From positions 62,001-126,000 of the forward strand of contig NZ_BCTQ01000004.1 of the NCBI RefSeq assembly GCF_001571365.1: DNA of 64,000 nucleotides, read 5' to 3'. Below, one piece after another: positions 34,035 through 43,854 of the stretch (positions are counted from its first letter, which is position 1; each line of letters begins with the position of its first letter). The translations under genes were made by a program, and so were the position numbers. Source of the DNA: Achromobacter denitrificans NBRC 15125 (GTDB lineage Bacteria; Pseudomonadota; Gammaproteobacteria; Burkholderiales; Burkholderiaceae_B). Under the pieces are notes generated by a model. It was not told the DNA's origin, made no database searches, and saw nothing but the letters and a program-made list of their open reading frames with translations.

Positions 34035-37000
34035 CACTTGATACTTCCTGGTTGTTCGTGCCGCGGTTCCAGCGAGCGGGCGCCGCCCTGCCGGGACAGC
34101 CGATCTCCGAGCTCGCGGCAAACGACGTAGAACGTGGGGGTATAGAGCAGGCCGAAGACGGTGACGCCGACCATGCCGAAGAAAACGGAAGTGCCCAGCG
34201 CCTGCCTCAACTCGGCGCCCGCGCCCGAGGCCAGCAGCATCGGCACCGCGCCCAGAATGAAGGCGAAACTCGTCATCAGGATCGGGCGCAGGCGGGTCTG
34301 CGCGGCGCGCACCGCCGCGGCGGCCGGGCTCAGGCCGTCGTCCTCTTCCGCCTGTTTCGCGAACTCGACCACCAGGATCGCGTTCTTGGCGGCAAGGGCG
34401 ATCAGCACCACGAGCCCGATCTGCGTCAGGACGTTGTTGTCCATCCCGCGGAGATTGACGCCGACCATGGCCGCGAAGAGGCACATGGGAACGATGAGGA
34501 TGATGGCCAGGGGCAAGGTGAGGCTTTCGTATTGAGCCGCCAGCACCAGGAACACGAACACCACCGCCAGCGCGAAGACGAGGCCGGCCGTGTTGCCCGC
34601 GATCTTCTGCTGGAACGCGATGCCGGTCCATTCGTAGCCGTATCCCGAGGGCAACATCTGGTCGGCGAGCTTTTCCATCGTGGCCAGGGATCGGCCCGTG
34701 GAAGAGCCCGGCGCCGTGTCTCCATCCACCTCGACCGCGGGGAACAGGTTGTAGCGCACGACTCGGAACGGCCCGGTTTCGCTCTTGAACGTGGCGACCG
34801 AGCCGAGGGGCACCATGGCGCCGCTGTCCGAGCGCGTCTTCAGGTTGGCGATGTCGGATTCGCTGTTGCGCTGGCCCTGTTCGGCCTGCGCGATCACCCG
34901 GAACGTGCGCCCCAGCAGATTGAAGTCGTTCACGTAGGCCGAGCCCAGATAGACCTGCAGCGCTTCAAAGACGCGATCCGGCGGAACGCCCAGCACCTCG
35001 GCCTTGCGCCGGTCGATGTCGGCGAAGATGCGGGGGGTGGAGGTATTGAAGAAGGAATAGACCTGCGACAACCCTTCGGTGCCGTTCGCCTTGGCCATGA
35101 GCTGATCGGAAATCGCTCCCAGCGGCTTGTAGCCGTGGCCGCCGCGATCCTGCACCATCATCCGGTAGCCGCCCGCCGAGCCGATGCCGTTGATCAGCGG
35201 AGGGGGAATGATGAGCACCCGCGCCTGATCGATATCCGCGACGGCCTTGCGGGCTTCGGCGAGGATGTCGCTGGCAGGCCGGGACCGCTCTTCAAACGGC
35301 TTGAGGGGGATGAAGGCGGTGGCGGTGTTCGGCGAATTGGTGTTCGACGCGGCGTCGTACCCGGGCAGCATGATCGTGCCGCGTACCCCGTCGATCTGCA
35401 GCAGGCGCTTGGACACCTCTTGCACCACGGCGTCGGTGCGCGCCAGCGAGGCCCCCGGCGGAAGTTGAGTGATCGATATCAGATAGCTCTGGTCTTGCGC
35501 GGGAATGAAGCCGGTGGGCGTTACCCAGAAAATGGCGATGGTCGCCAGCACCAGCCCGCCGTAGCTGATCAGGACGCGCTTCGGACGCGCCACCAGCCAC
35601 TGCGTCAATCGGCCGTAGCGGGCGCTGAACCGGTCGAATCGTTCGTTGAACGCGTCGCCGGCAAGCTGCAGGCGCCGGATGATCCGATGCCGGCTTTTCT
35701 CCTTCGTGTGCGCCCGCAGGAGCAGCGCGGCCAGGGCCGGCGACAGCGTCAGCGACAAGACCAGCGAGATCACGGTGGCGCCGGAAATGGTGAGCGCGAA
35801 CTGCTTGTAGAACGCCCCGGAGAGGCCGGTCAGAAAAAACGTGGGAATGAACACCGCGCAAAGCACGAGCACGATGGCCACCAGGGCCGCCGAAACTTCG
35901 TCCATCGAGACGCGGGCCGCCTCCAGCGGGCTTAGGCCCAGCGCGAGGTTTCTTTCCACGTTTTCGACCACCACGATGGCGTCGTCCACCACGATGCCGA
36001 TGGCGAGGACCAGCCCGAACAGCGACAGGCTGTTCAGGCTGTAGCCAAACATGGCCAGCAAGGCGAAGGTGCCCACCAGCGATACGGGAATCGCCACGAC
36101 CGGGATGATGGCGGCGCGCCAGTTCTGCAGGAAGATGAAAATGACGAGCACCACGAGCGCGGCGGCCTCGAACAGCGTATCGCGGACCGCCTCGGTGGAC
36201 TGCGCGATGAAGCGCGTCGAGTTCCACATGATCCGGTACTCAAGCCCGGGCGGAAACGCCTTGGCCGCGTCCTGCATCTCGCGTTCGAGATTGATGCCGG
36301 TTTCAAGCGCGTTGGTGCCGGGCCGCTGGAAAATGGCGATCATGATCGAGGGCTTGCCCGACAGGTAGGCATTGGTTCCGTAGTCGTCGGCGCCCAGCTC
36401 GACCCGGGCGACGTCGCGAACGCGAGTCTGGCGGCCGGCGGAATCCGTGCGGATGACGATGTCGGCGAACTGCTCCGGTTCGCTCAACCGCCCCTGCGTC
36501 CGGACGTTCAGCTGGAAGGCGTCGGCGCTGGGGGTGGGCGGCTGGCCCAGCGCCCCGGACGCAACCTGCACGTTCTGGGCGCGCATGGCGGCGACGATCT
36601 CCCCGGCCGTCAATGCAAGCGCGGCGGCGCGCCGGGGGTCGATCCAGACGCGCATGGCCACTTCGCGGCTGCCGAAAATCCGGGCCTCTCCGACGCCGTC
36701 GATACGGCTCAACTTGTCGCGCACCTGGGTGAGGGCGTAGTTCGACAGATAGGCCTGGTCCAGCAAGCCATCCGGCGAAACCAGGTTGATCGCCATCAGG
36801 GCGCTGGGCGATGTCTTGCGGGTGGTGACGCCCAGCCGCTGCACCTCCTGCGGCAGGCGAGGCACGGCCGCCGCCACCCGGTTCTGCACCAGCATCTGGG
36901 CCGCGTCGAGATCAGTCCCGACCTTGAACGTAATCGATATGGACAGCTTTCCGTCCGCCGTGGATTGGCTGGACTGGTAAAGCATGTTCTCCACGCCATT

Positions 37001-37213
37001 GATTTCCTGCTCGATCGGCGCGGCAACCGTTTCCGCGACGGTCTCCGCCGACGCGCCGGGGTAGGTCGCGGAGACGACGACGGTGGGAGGGATGATGTCC
37101 GGGTATTGGGCAACGGGAAGCGCGAAATAGGAGATCGCGCCCACAATCGTGATGACGATCGCCAGCACCGCGGCGAATATCGGGCGCGTAATGAAGAAGC
37201 GCGACAGGCGCAT
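34034..37213 (-). CDS. RND multidrug efflux pump inner-membrane transporter (AcrB/MexB, HAE1 family)
   Basis: A 1059-residue pump of normal length. Twelve transmembrane segments and two large periplasmic loops are evident. The proton-relay residues are present: Asp410-Asp411 in GIVVDDAIVVVENVERN and Lys943 in LAAKNAILVVEFAK. The N-terminus MRLSRFFITRPIFAAVLAIV is standard. It exports drugs, solvents or phenolics from periplasm and membrane through the OprM-like channel. Order: adaptor, pump, channel, LysR, all on the minus strand. Confidence 0.95.
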   Translation of the reverse strand: MRLSRFFITRPIFAAVLAIVITIVGAISYFALPVAQYPDIIPPTVVVSATYPGASAETVAETVAAPIEQEINGVENMLYQSSQSTADGKLSISITFKVGTDLDAAQMLVQNRVAAAVPRLPQEVQRLGVTTRKTSPSALMAINLVSPDGLLDQAYLSNYALTQVRDKLSRIDGVGEARIFGSREVAMRVWIDPRRAAALALTAGEIVAAMRAQNVQVASGALGQPPTPSADAFQLNVRTQGRLSEPEQFADIVIRTDSAGRQTRVRDVARVELGADDYGTNAYLSGKPSIMIAIFQRPGTNALETGINLEREMQDAAKAFPPGLEYRIMWNSTRFIAQSTEAVRDTLFEAAALVVLVIFIFLQNWRAAIIPVVAIPVSLVGTFALLAMFGYSLNSLSLFGLVLAIGIVVDDAIVVVENVERNLALGLSPLEAARVSMDEVSAALVAIVLVLCAVFIPTFFLTGLSGAFYKQFALTISGATVISLVLSLTLSPALAALLLRAHTKEKSRHRIIRRLQLAGDAFNERFDRFSARYGRLTQWLVARPKRVLISYGGLVLATIAIFWVTPTGFIPAQDQSYLISITQLPPGASLARTDAVVQEVSKRLLQIDGVRGTIMLPGYDAASNTNSPNTATAFIPLKPFEERSRPASDILAEARKAVADIDQARVLIIPPPLINGIGSAGGYRMMVQDRGGHGYKPLGAISDQLMAKANGTEGLSQVYSFFNTSTPRIFADIDRRKAEVLGVPPDRVFEALQVYLGSAYVNDFNLLGRTFRVIAQAEQGQRNSESDIANLKTRSDSGAMVPLGSVATFKSETGPFRVVRYNLFPAVEVDGDTAPGSSTGRSLATMEKLADQMLPSGYGYEWTGIAFQQKIAGNTAGLVFALAVVFVFLVLAAQYESLTLPLAIILIVPMCLFAAMVGVNLRGMDNNVLTQIGLVVLIALAAKNAILVVEFAKQAEEDDGLSPAAAAVRAAQTRLRPILMTSFAFILGAVPMLLASGAGAELRQALGTSVFFGMVGVTVFGLLYTPTFYVVCRELGDRLSRQGGARSLEPRHEQPGSIK

Positions 37214-37249
37214 GAGATTTTTTCCTTTAGGGCAGCCGCCGGCGCATCG

Positions 37250-38488
37250 CTACGACGCGAACGCGGGCTTGCCGCCGGAAATGAGAGGGTCCGGGTTCCC
37301 CGTCCCGCTTAGGGAGGCCGCCGGTTCCGGCTTCGTTTGCACTTTCGCGCCCGGAATGGCGTGTTGTTGGCCGCCGACGATCACTCGGTCGTCGGCGGCC
37401 AGGCCGGCGCGCACGATCCGGAGCCCGTCGACGAGCGGGCCGGGTTCGATGGCCCTGACGAGCACGGTGCCTTCGGCGGAAACGGTGAGAACCGTCTTGC
37501 GCGTCTGGTCGATCTGGACCGCGGAATCGGGGATCAGCAAGGCAGGCGCGCCGGCTCCGCTTGCCAGCCGCATGTTTCCGAACAATCCCGGGGTCAGGAA
37601 CAAGGTCGGGTTCTCGATCACGGCGCGCATCCGTATGGTCCCCGAGCGGGGGTCGATGCCGTTATCCGTGAAGTCGAGCTTGCCGCGCCAGGTGTAGTCG
37701 GGCTCGTCCTGAAGGCGTACCTCGACCTGGGTTTGCGCCGCGCCCGGATCCTGAGCGCGGATGGCTTTCAGGTACAAGGCTTCGGATGCGTCGAAGGTGA
37801 AATAGATCGGATCGAGCGCATTGATGGTGGTCAGGCGGGTGCCGTTGCCGGCCTCTCCGCTCATGACCAGGTTCCCGGGGTCGACGCGTCGGTCGGAGGC
37901 CCTGCCCGTGATGGGCGAGCGCACCTCAGTGAATTCCAGCTCAAGCGACTTCAGCGCGAGGCGGGCTTCGGCGCCCGCGACGTTTGCCGTTCCCGCCCGC
38001 ACGCGCGCTTGCAGCTGATCGATGTCGCTCTTTGAAATGGCGCTGTCGCCCACCAGCCGTTGCGCTCGGGCGAGGTCGGCGCGCGCCAGCGCGAGTTCGC
38101 TGGTCGCGCTGGCGAGGCCAGCCTGCGCCTCCGCGCAGGCAGCCTTGTAGGGGCGCGGGTCGATGGAGAAAAGCAGCTGGCCCTGCTGGACCATTTCGCC
38201 GTCCTTGAAATGCACCCCCACGATTTGGCCCGGCACCCTGGGCCGGACTTCCACCCGGCGGCTGGCCTCGAAACGGCCGACATAGTCGTCCCACTCGATG
38301 ACGGTGCGCTGCACCGGCAATGCGACGGATACCGTGGGAAGCGCCGCGGCGCTGACCGCCAGCGACTGCTTGCCGGGCAGGAGAAACACGGCGCATGCCG
38401 TTGCCGTGGCGAGCCCCGCGGCCAGCAGCGCCGCGCGCAGGAACACCGGCTTGGTTCCCATGCGGGAGGGAAGGCGTGGATGGGTCAT
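37250..38488 (-). CDS. RND efflux periplasmic adaptor (MexA/AcrA family)
   Basis: A 412-residue membrane-fusion protein. An N-terminal hydrophobic segment (residues about 15-38) anchors it. The lipoyl-like halves are VRPRVPGQIVGVHFKDGEMV and LEFTEVRSPITGRASDRRV, with a helical hairpin between. The start is ATG 38488, with GGAG about 10 nt upstream; the frame is open further, but the extension is Arg-rich and unconserved. It bridges the pump and the OprM-like channel. A 14-codon frame (38485-38529) ends in an ATGA overlap with this start. Confidence 0.92.
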   Translation of the reverse strand: MTHPRLPSRMGTKPVFLRAALLAAGLATATACAVFLLPGKQSLAVSAAALPTVSVALPVQRTVIEWDDYVGRFEASRRVEVRPRVPGQIVGVHFKDGEMVQQGQLLFSIDPRPYKAACAEAQAGLASATSELALARADLARAQRLVGDSAISKSDIDQLQARVRAGTANVAGAEARLALKSLELEFTEVRSPITGRASDRRVDPGNLVMSGEAGNGTRLTTINALDPIYFTFDASEALYLKAIRAQDPGAAQTQVEVRLQDEPDYTWRGKLDFTDNGIDPRSGTIRMRAVIENPTLFLTPGLFGNMRLASGAGAPALLIPDSAVQIDQTRKTVLTVSAEGTVLVRAIEPGPLVDGLRIVRAGLAADDRVIVGGQQHAIPGAKVQTKPEPAASLSGTGNPDPLISGGKPAFAS

Positions 38489-38529
38489 GCGGCCGCACTC
38501 CGCGCAGGGTTGGACTCTCTTTGGTTCAT
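38485..38529 (-). other. Possible 14-codon leader peptide overlapping the adaptor start
   Basis: ATG 38529, preceded by AAGGCG, encodes MNQRESNPARSAAA and stops at TGA sharing ATGA with the adaptor start codon. Such an arrangement can couple translation, but the frame is short enough to occur by chance. Confidence 0.25.
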
Positions 38530-39043
38530 GTTGGATATCGCCTTGTAAGAGGACTCGAATGCGCCCTGCGCGCTTGCGTCGGCCATCACGCGACGTCGCT
38601 GGCATAGGGCGTGTCGTTGGCCCGGGACTGTCCGCCCCGCGAGCGAGGAGGGGCCGCGCCGGGCAATGGGCGCCCGGGGTTTCCCGGGCCTTCAACGTGC
38701 GGAGATTCTCCGGCTTGCGAGCCGATGGCAAAAGGACGTAGTTCCCTCCTTTAAGGCCACGGCGTGCCGACAAAAAACCCCCGGCTGTTTCGCTGGGAGG
38801 GCGAGAGGCAGGAGGCGCTCAGGGCAGATAGAACGGGCGTAAATCCTGTCCTTTGGCCAGGAGGGGATGTTCGGCCTGCGCGCGCCTCGGCCAGGCGATG
38901 TGCTGGCGCATCGGTTGTCTGTTTTTGAGGTATATATGTCTTACCAGCCATGCCGCAGGCTGTGTAACATCGGCTCCAGGCCACGCGCCGGCCGCGGGCC
39001 GGGTTGCGGTGGGGCCTGCTTCCGAGCGTTGTGCAAGAGTGTC
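38489..39043. promoter_or_regulatory. Divergent control region between the RND operon and the GlxA-type regulator
   Basis: About 555 nt without a convincing protein gene. It includes a strong hairpin, GCCCGGG-GTTT-CCCGGGC (38672-38689), and an AT-rich patch with TATATATG near 38930-38937 that could be the promoter of the plus-strand regulator. It must also carry the RND operon promoter. Confidence 0.45.
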
Positions 39044-40042
39044 ATGAACCCAATATCTTCAAGCGCGAGTCGCGCTCCGCGGGACGTCGCTTTCCTCGTA
39101 TTCCGCGACTTCCAGATCCAGGATTTGACGGGCCCCCTGGCGGCGTTCGAGGTGGCCGGCAGGCTGTTGGGCGACGACTCCTACCGATGCCAGGTCATAT
39201 CGCTGGCCGGAGGGTCCGTTCAAAGCTCGGCAGGCCTGGAAATCACCACGCAGAAGGCCGGGTTTTCCGCCTACGACACCGTCATCGTGGCCGGCGCCGG
39301 CCTGGGCGCCTATCCCGACGATGCATTGCCGGAAACCTGCGACTATCTGAATCACGTGGTCGCCAAAGGCGCCCGCCGCATCGCAAGCGTGTGCACGGGC
39401 GCCTTCATCCTGGCGGCAAGCGGCCTCCTGGACGGCCGGTGCGCGACGACGCATTGGAAGTACGCCGCCCGCCTGCAACGCGAGTATCCCCGGGTCAAGG
39501 TGGATGGCGACCGGATCTTCACCCGCGAGGGCGGCATCTGGACGTCGGCCGGCGTCACGACCGGCATCGACATGGCCTTGGCCATGATCGAGGAAGATCA
39601 CGGCGCCGACTTGTCTCACGCGGTCGCGCAGATGCTGGTCGTCTATCATCGCCGGCCAGGCGGGCAATCCCAGTTCTCGGCCATCGCCGACATGGAGCCC
39701 GAGTCGGACAGAATTCGCAATGTGCTGACTTATATACGCGAACACCTGCACGAATCATTGTCGACCGAGCTTCTGGCATCGGTCGCCTGCTTGAGCCCCC
39801 GGCAGTTCGGACGCGCTTTTCTTGCCGAAACGGGGGAGACGCCGGCCAAGGCCGTGGAGCGGCTGCGGGTCGAGGTGGCAAGGCAGCGCGTGGAGCGCGG
39901 CGCGGAGCCCATCGAAATCATCGCCCACAAAATCGGCTTCACCGATCCCGAAAGAATGCGCCGGGCATTCATTCGCGTGCTTGGCCACCCGCCGCAGAGC
40001 ATCCGGCGCATGGCATCCCGCGAAACGTCATTGCTTGCCTGA
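39044..40042 (+). CDS. GlxA-family transcriptional regulator (DJ-1/PfpI plus AraC HTH)
   Basis: A 332-residue regulator. The DJ-1-like domain (VAFLVFRDFQIQDLTGP; SVCTGAFILAASGLLDG) is followed by an AraC HTH domain (LSTELLASVACLSPRQFGRAF; EIIAHKIGFTDPERMRRAF). Start ATG 39044 is chosen because homology begins at PRDVAFLVF; the open frame upstream is unconserved. It is a paralogue of the regulator at 6713-7699. It is divergent from the RND operon and convergent with an SDR gene. A role in controlling the pump is possible but unproven. Confidence 0.87.
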   Translation: MNPISSSASRAPRDVAFLVFRDFQIQDLTGPLAAFEVAGRLLGDDSYRCQVISLAGGSVQSSAGLEITTQKAGFSAYDTVIVAGAGLGAYPDDALPETCDYLNHVVAKGARRIASVCTGAFILAASGLLDGRCATTHWKYAARLQREYPRVKVDGDRIFTREGGIWTSAGVTTGIDMALAMIEEDHGADLSHAVAQMLVVYHRRPGGQSQFSAIADMEPESDRIRNVLTYIREHLHESLSTELLASVACLSPRQFGRAFLAETGETPAKAVERLRVEVARQRVERGAEPIEIIAHKIGFTDPERMRRAFIRVLGHPPQSIRRMASRETSLLA

Positions 40043-40071
40043 CGCTGGGGCGGGCCGGGCCTCGGCCCGCG

Positions 40072-40830
40072 TTAAACGTGCTGGCCGCCGTTCACGTCGA
40101 TTTCCGCGCCGTTGACATACGAGGCGCCGTTCGAGCAGAGGAAGAGCATGACCCTCGCGATTTCCGCGGGGTCGCCCAGCCGGCTCATCGGCACGCTGGC
40201 CTCGACCAGGGCGTCGGTGCCCGGCGACAGGATGGAGGTGTCGATCTCGCCCGGCGCGATCGCGTTGGCCCGAATCCCCATCGGGCCGAACTCGAAAGCC
40301 TGTTCTCGCGTGAGCGCCGCGAGGGCCGCCTTGGAGCAGGCATAGGCCGCTCCGGCGAAGGGATGAACGCGAGAGCCCGCGATCGACGTCACGTTCACGA
40401 TCGCGCCTCCCGCCACGCGCAACTCCGGCAGCAGCAGGCGGACGATCGTCGCCGCGGAGAAAAGATTGACGTTGAAGAGCGAAAGCCACTCTTCGTATGC
40501 CGTCATGCTCACGCCCTTGCGCCCGCCATCCGCCAGCTTCGGCGAAATCGCGGCATTGTTGATGATGGCGGCCAGTTTCGCGCCGCCCAGGCGCCGGCGC
40601 ACTTCGGCTGCGATCAACTCATACGAGCTCGGGTCCGCCAGGTCGGCGGTAATGTGGTCGTCCACGCCGCCCGCCCACGGGCACTCGCTTGAAAAGGCGG
40701 CCCGCGATACCGTCAAGACACGCCACCCGCTTTCGTAAAACAACTTCACGGTCGCGTGCCCGATACCGCGGCTGGCGCCGGTCAGCAAAAGGGTGGGCCG
40801 GGGGACTTGCCGAGAATGCCAGGATGCCAT
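40072..40830 (-). CDS. SDR-family oxidoreductase
   Basis: A 252-residue classical SDR. Cofactor loop TGASRGIG, NNAAISPK, catalytic Ser in NVTSIAGSR, and active Tyr/Lys in YACSKAAL. The C-terminus NGASYVNGAEIDVNGGQHV is usual for FabG-like proteins. Start ATG 40830 was preferred to 40890 because the intervening 20 residues are unlike the family. It stands alone, convergent with the GlxA regulator. The substrate is unknown. Confidence 0.88.
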   Translation of the reverse strand: MASWHSRQVPRPTLLLTGASRGIGHATVKLFYESGWRVLTVSRAAFSSECPWAGGVDDHITADLADPSSYELIAAEVRRRLGGAKLAAIINNAAISPKLADGGRKGVSMTAYEEWLSLFNVNLFSAATIVRLLLPELRVAGGAIVNVTSIAGSRVHPFAGAAYACSKAALAALTREQAFEFGPMGIRANAIAPGEIDTSILSPGTDALVEASVPMSRLGDPAEIARVMLFLCSNGASYVNGAEIDVNGGQHV

Positions 40831-41117
40831 GTGCGCTTGATCCGGGAATAACGAATGGAAAGGGGAGGCGTTATGCGTTGATGCCGCCACCGACCGCCAG
40901 GCCGGCGCCCGTAACGTGGCGTCCGTCCGGCCCCTGTGCCGGGTTCATGTAGCCATTGTTGCCGCAAGAGGGGCTTGCGTAAAAGACGTTGATCCCTCGG
41001 ATTTCGCCAGCGGGCGGCGTGGCGGCGCCCGGCGTGTCATCGTTTCGTCGGTCATCCTTCGTCCCAACGGAGACCTGATCCCGAGAACGTTGCGGGAGAA
41101 CGGGGTGAGGCGGCGCG
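40831..41117. other. Non-coding interval between SDR and DMT transporter genes
   Basis: 287 nt with no convincing gene, promoter or palindrome that I can support. It would hold the SDR promoter and the 3' flank of the DMT transporter. Confidence 0.4.
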
Positions 41118-42044
41118 TTATCGGCGTTGCCTTACCTCGGCGCGACGCCGGCCGAGGTGCATTATCGCCATGCCCGAGATCGCGAGAGCGGCGCCGATGA
41201 ACAGGTTCGCGGGGGTGGCTTCGCCCAGCCAGAGGCTGGAGAACAGCACGCCGAAGACGGGCACGAGCGTGATGTAGCCGGAGGCCGCGCCGGCGCCCAG
41301 CGACTTCACGCCTTCGAAATACCAGGCATAGGCGATCGCGGTCGCGCCGAACGCCAGGGCCAGCAGGCTGCCCCAGGCGCTGGCCGGCGCCTGTCCCAGC
41401 TTCTGCCAGGCGGGAACGCCTTCCACGATCAGGCTGGTCAGCAGCAGCATCAGCGCGCCGATCACGGTGGTCACCGTGGTGGTGGTCAGGGCGTCCACGC
41501 CCTTGAGCACCAGCCGGCCGATCAGGGTGTAAGCCACCCAGCAGGCCACGCAGCCGAGCAACAGCAGTTCACCGATGCCCACGCCGGCTCCGGCGCCGGC
41601 CAGCGAGCCGCCGCCGATGGCGATGTACGCGCCGATGGCCGATAGGACCATGCCGGCCAGGATGGCGGGGTTGAGGTGCTCGCGGAACAGGATCGCCGCC
41701 AGCAGCAGGGTCGCGCCGGGATTCAGCGTCACCACGATCGCGGCCTTGCCGGCCGGCACCAGTTGCAGGCTCAGCATGAAGAAGCTGGAGTAGCCGAAGA
41801 CACCCGCCAGCGCGGCGGCGGCCAGGCCGAGCCATTGGTTGCGCGACAGCGACTTCAGCCCCCGCAGCGCCGAGGCGCGATGCATCCACAGGACCAGCAC
41901 CACACTGGCGAACAGGAATCGCAGGCTGGCCGCGGCCAGCGGGGCCATCGACTGGGCGACGACCTTGCCCCAGGACCACGACGCGCCCCAGAGCGCGGCC
42001 ATGCCGACCAGGCGCAGGTGCGTGGCCATCAACGTATTTTTCAT
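41118..42044 (-). CDS. DMT-superfamily (EamA) transporter
   Basis: Inner-membrane protein of 308 residues with ten hydrophobic segments in two EamA repeats (ALWGASWSWGKVVAQSM early; FGATAIAYAWYFEGVKSLGA in the second half). It is probably a metabolite or drug exporter of the YdcZ/RhaT-like group. Start ATG 42044 (MKNTLMATHLRLVG) is where the first membrane segment begins. It stands alone; the substrate is unknown. Confidence 0.88.
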   Translation of the reverse strand: MKNTLMATHLRLVGMAALWGASWSWGKVVAQSMAPLAAASLRFLFASVVLVLWMHRASALRGLKSLSRNQWLGLAAAALAGVFGYSSFFMLSLQLVPAGKAAIVVTLNPGATLLLAAILFREHLNPAILAGMVLSAIGAYIAIGGGSLAGAGAGVGIGELLLLGCVACWVAYTLIGRLVLKGVDALTTTTVTTVIGALMLLLTSLIVEGVPAWQKLGQAPASAWGSLLALAFGATAIAYAWYFEGVKSLGAGAASGYITLVPVFGVLFSSLWLGEATPANLFIGAALAISGMAIMHLGRRRAEVRQRR

Positions 42045-42292
42045 GTGTGCTTCGAAGGTGAGCCGCGGTGGTCGCAGGACGCGACAGTGCAAACACAACG
42101 CGTCGAGGTTGCCGATCCGTGGCAGCCGTCAATGCGCATGCGGGATTTTAGCTGGCGCCGGCGGGCGGGCCGGCGCGGCCAGGAGGTGAGCAGCGAGGGC
42201 AACCTGCTGGCGTGCCACCCCGGTTTCCGCACCGGGTCGATACCGGAACCCTCGAAATGGTTGCCGACGGCTTGGTGGGGGATAGCCCCCGC

Positions 42293-43348
42293 CTAGGCGG
42301 CTTCCGCCCTTGCCGTGCGCTGGCGCCGCAGTTCGACCACCCGCGCCGCGCCGACGGCGCGAGCGCGCAACTGGCCGCAGCCGCCGTCCACATCCTGCCC
42401 CGCGCTATTTCTCACCTTGGTCAGCACGCCACGGCTTTGCAGAGAATGGACGATCTCGCGGATGCGCGCGGCATCGGGGCGCTGGTAGTCATCCCCTTCG
42501 AGACTATTGAAGGGAATGACGTTGAGCACACCATACTTGCCCTTCAACAGGCGCACGACGGCATCGAGTTCGTCGTAGCCATCGTTGATGCCCTTGAGCA
42601 GCGTCCATTGATACTGGATCGGATAGTCTGTGTCGCGAGCGTATCTCTCGCCAAGTGCGATCAGTTCTTCCGGCGAAATTCTCGGCGCGCGCGGCAGCAG
42701 GTGTTCGCGCAGTTCGGCTTTGGTCGTGTGCAGCGACAGCGCCAGCGCGGGCTTGACGCGTTGTTGCGGCAGGGCGTCGAACACGCGCAGGTCGCCCACG
42801 GTGGAGAACACGAGATTCTTGTGGCCGATATTGCCTTCGGTGCCGAGCAGGTCGATGGCTTCGAGCACGTTGTCGAGGTTGTGGGCCGGTTCACCCATGC
42901 CCATGAAGACGACTTTCTTCACCGCGCGCTGGCGTCGCGCCAGCACGACCTGGGCGAGGATTTCCATGCTCGTGACCTGGCGGATCAGGCCGCTCTTGCC
43001 GGTCATGCAGAAGCGGCAGCCGACCGCGCAGCCGACCTGGGTGGAGACGCAGAGTCCGTCGCGCGGCAACAGCACGCTTTCCACCATCTGGCCGTCGGCG
43101 AGTTCGACGAGCAAGCGCGAGCCGTCGTTGCCGGCATGTTCGGAGCGGACGCGGGCGAGGCCGTCCAGTTCCGCCGTCAAGGCGGGCACGGCGTCGCGCA
43201 GCGCGAGAGGCAGAAAGTTCTCGGAGCTCCGCCGTCGCGTGCCGATGTCGAGCGCTTGCCCCTGCAACCAGACACGCACGATCCGGCCCCGATGGACGGG
43301 CAGGGCGCCGAGAGCGGCGAGGCGTTGGTCGAAGTCGGAGTAGCGCAT
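42293..43348 (-). CDS. RlmN-like radical SAM RNA methyltransferase
   Basis: A 351-residue RlmN/Cfr-family enzyme. The radical SAM cluster is Cys107, Cys111 and Cys114 in GCAVGCRFCMTG. The two catalytic Cys are also present, Cys100 in GLCVSTQ and Cys324 in DVDGGCGQL, so methyl transfer to an adenine C2/C8 is plausible. It is shorter than housekeeping RlmN and stands apart from the hisS/pilF neighbourhood where betaproteobacterial rlmN usually lies, so it may be a second paralogue with another RNA target. Start ATG 43348 begins MRYSDFDQRL. Confidence 0.85.
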   Translation of the reverse strand: MRYSDFDQRLAALGALPVHRGRIVRVWLQGQALDIGTRRRSSENFLPLALRDAVPALTAELDGLARVRSEHAGNDGSRLLVELADGQMVESVLLPRDGLCVSTQVGCAVGCRFCMTGKSGLIRQVTSMEILAQVVLARRQRAVKKVVFMGMGEPAHNLDNVLEAIDLLGTEGNIGHKNLVFSTVGDLRVFDALPQQRVKPALALSLHTTKAELREHLLPRAPRISPEELIALGERYARDTDYPIQYQWTLLKGINDGYDELDAVVRLLKGKYGVLNVIPFNSLEGDDYQRPDAARIREIVHSLQSRGVLTKVRNSAGQDVDGGCGQLRARAVGAARVVELRRQRTARAEAA

Positions 43349-43395
43349 GGGGGGCGGATTGTACTCGGCCCCCTGGAAGGGGCTGGGGACGGAAT

Positions 43396-43686
43396 TCAGG
43401 CCGTCAGGAAGCGTATGACTTCGGCCCAATCGTTGGTCGACAGGGCGACGTCCTCGTAGTCGCCTTCTTCCTCGTCGTAGCGCGAAACGCAAAAGCGCTG
43501 GCTCCTGCCGGATTCGCGGTCGGCATAGTTGGCGTAGTCGACATACACTTTCAAGCCGCGCTCCTCGTTCTCGAACGAAGGCGCCGCATCGATGTAGCTC
43601 GACGCGTCGAAGTAACCTTCGGGCAGGGGCGGCAGGGTTGTTATGTCGTAGTCGGGAAATTCGCGGCGCAGTCGTTCAAGGTTCAT
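43396..43686 (-). CDS. Conserved-looking acidic hypothetical protein
   Basis: A 96-residue protein with start ATG 43686 (MNLERLRREFPDYD). It is acidic and aromatic-rich (KVYVDYANYADRESGR; YDEEEGDYEDVALS), without membrane segments or known motifs. It lies 47 nt upstream of the RlmN-like gene on the same strand and may be co-transcribed with it. Codon bias and composition suggest a real gene. Function unknown. Confidence 0.65.
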   Translation of the reverse strand: MNLERLRREFPDYDITTLPPLPEGYFDASSYIDAAPSFENEERGLKVYVDYANYADRESGRSQRFCVSRYDEEEGDYEDVALSTNDWAEVIRFLTA

Positions 43687-43854
43687 AAAGGAAGCATTTG
43701 GGGGGCTGGAGGCCTGACATTTTACGTTGTTCAGTGTCGGCCGCCACAATGCCCCCCGAGACAGGGTTTGGGTAAGGGGTTCGAAGCTCGTTACGGGTGG
43801 GTGACGCGAACGATCCGCGCATAGAGCGCGGCGCCATGCAAAGAGACCGCGGGA

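Noticed and set aside
43687-43854. GGTTCGAAGC at about 43778, resembling a tRNA T-arm
   Set aside because: No acceptor, D or anticodon stems can be folded around it.
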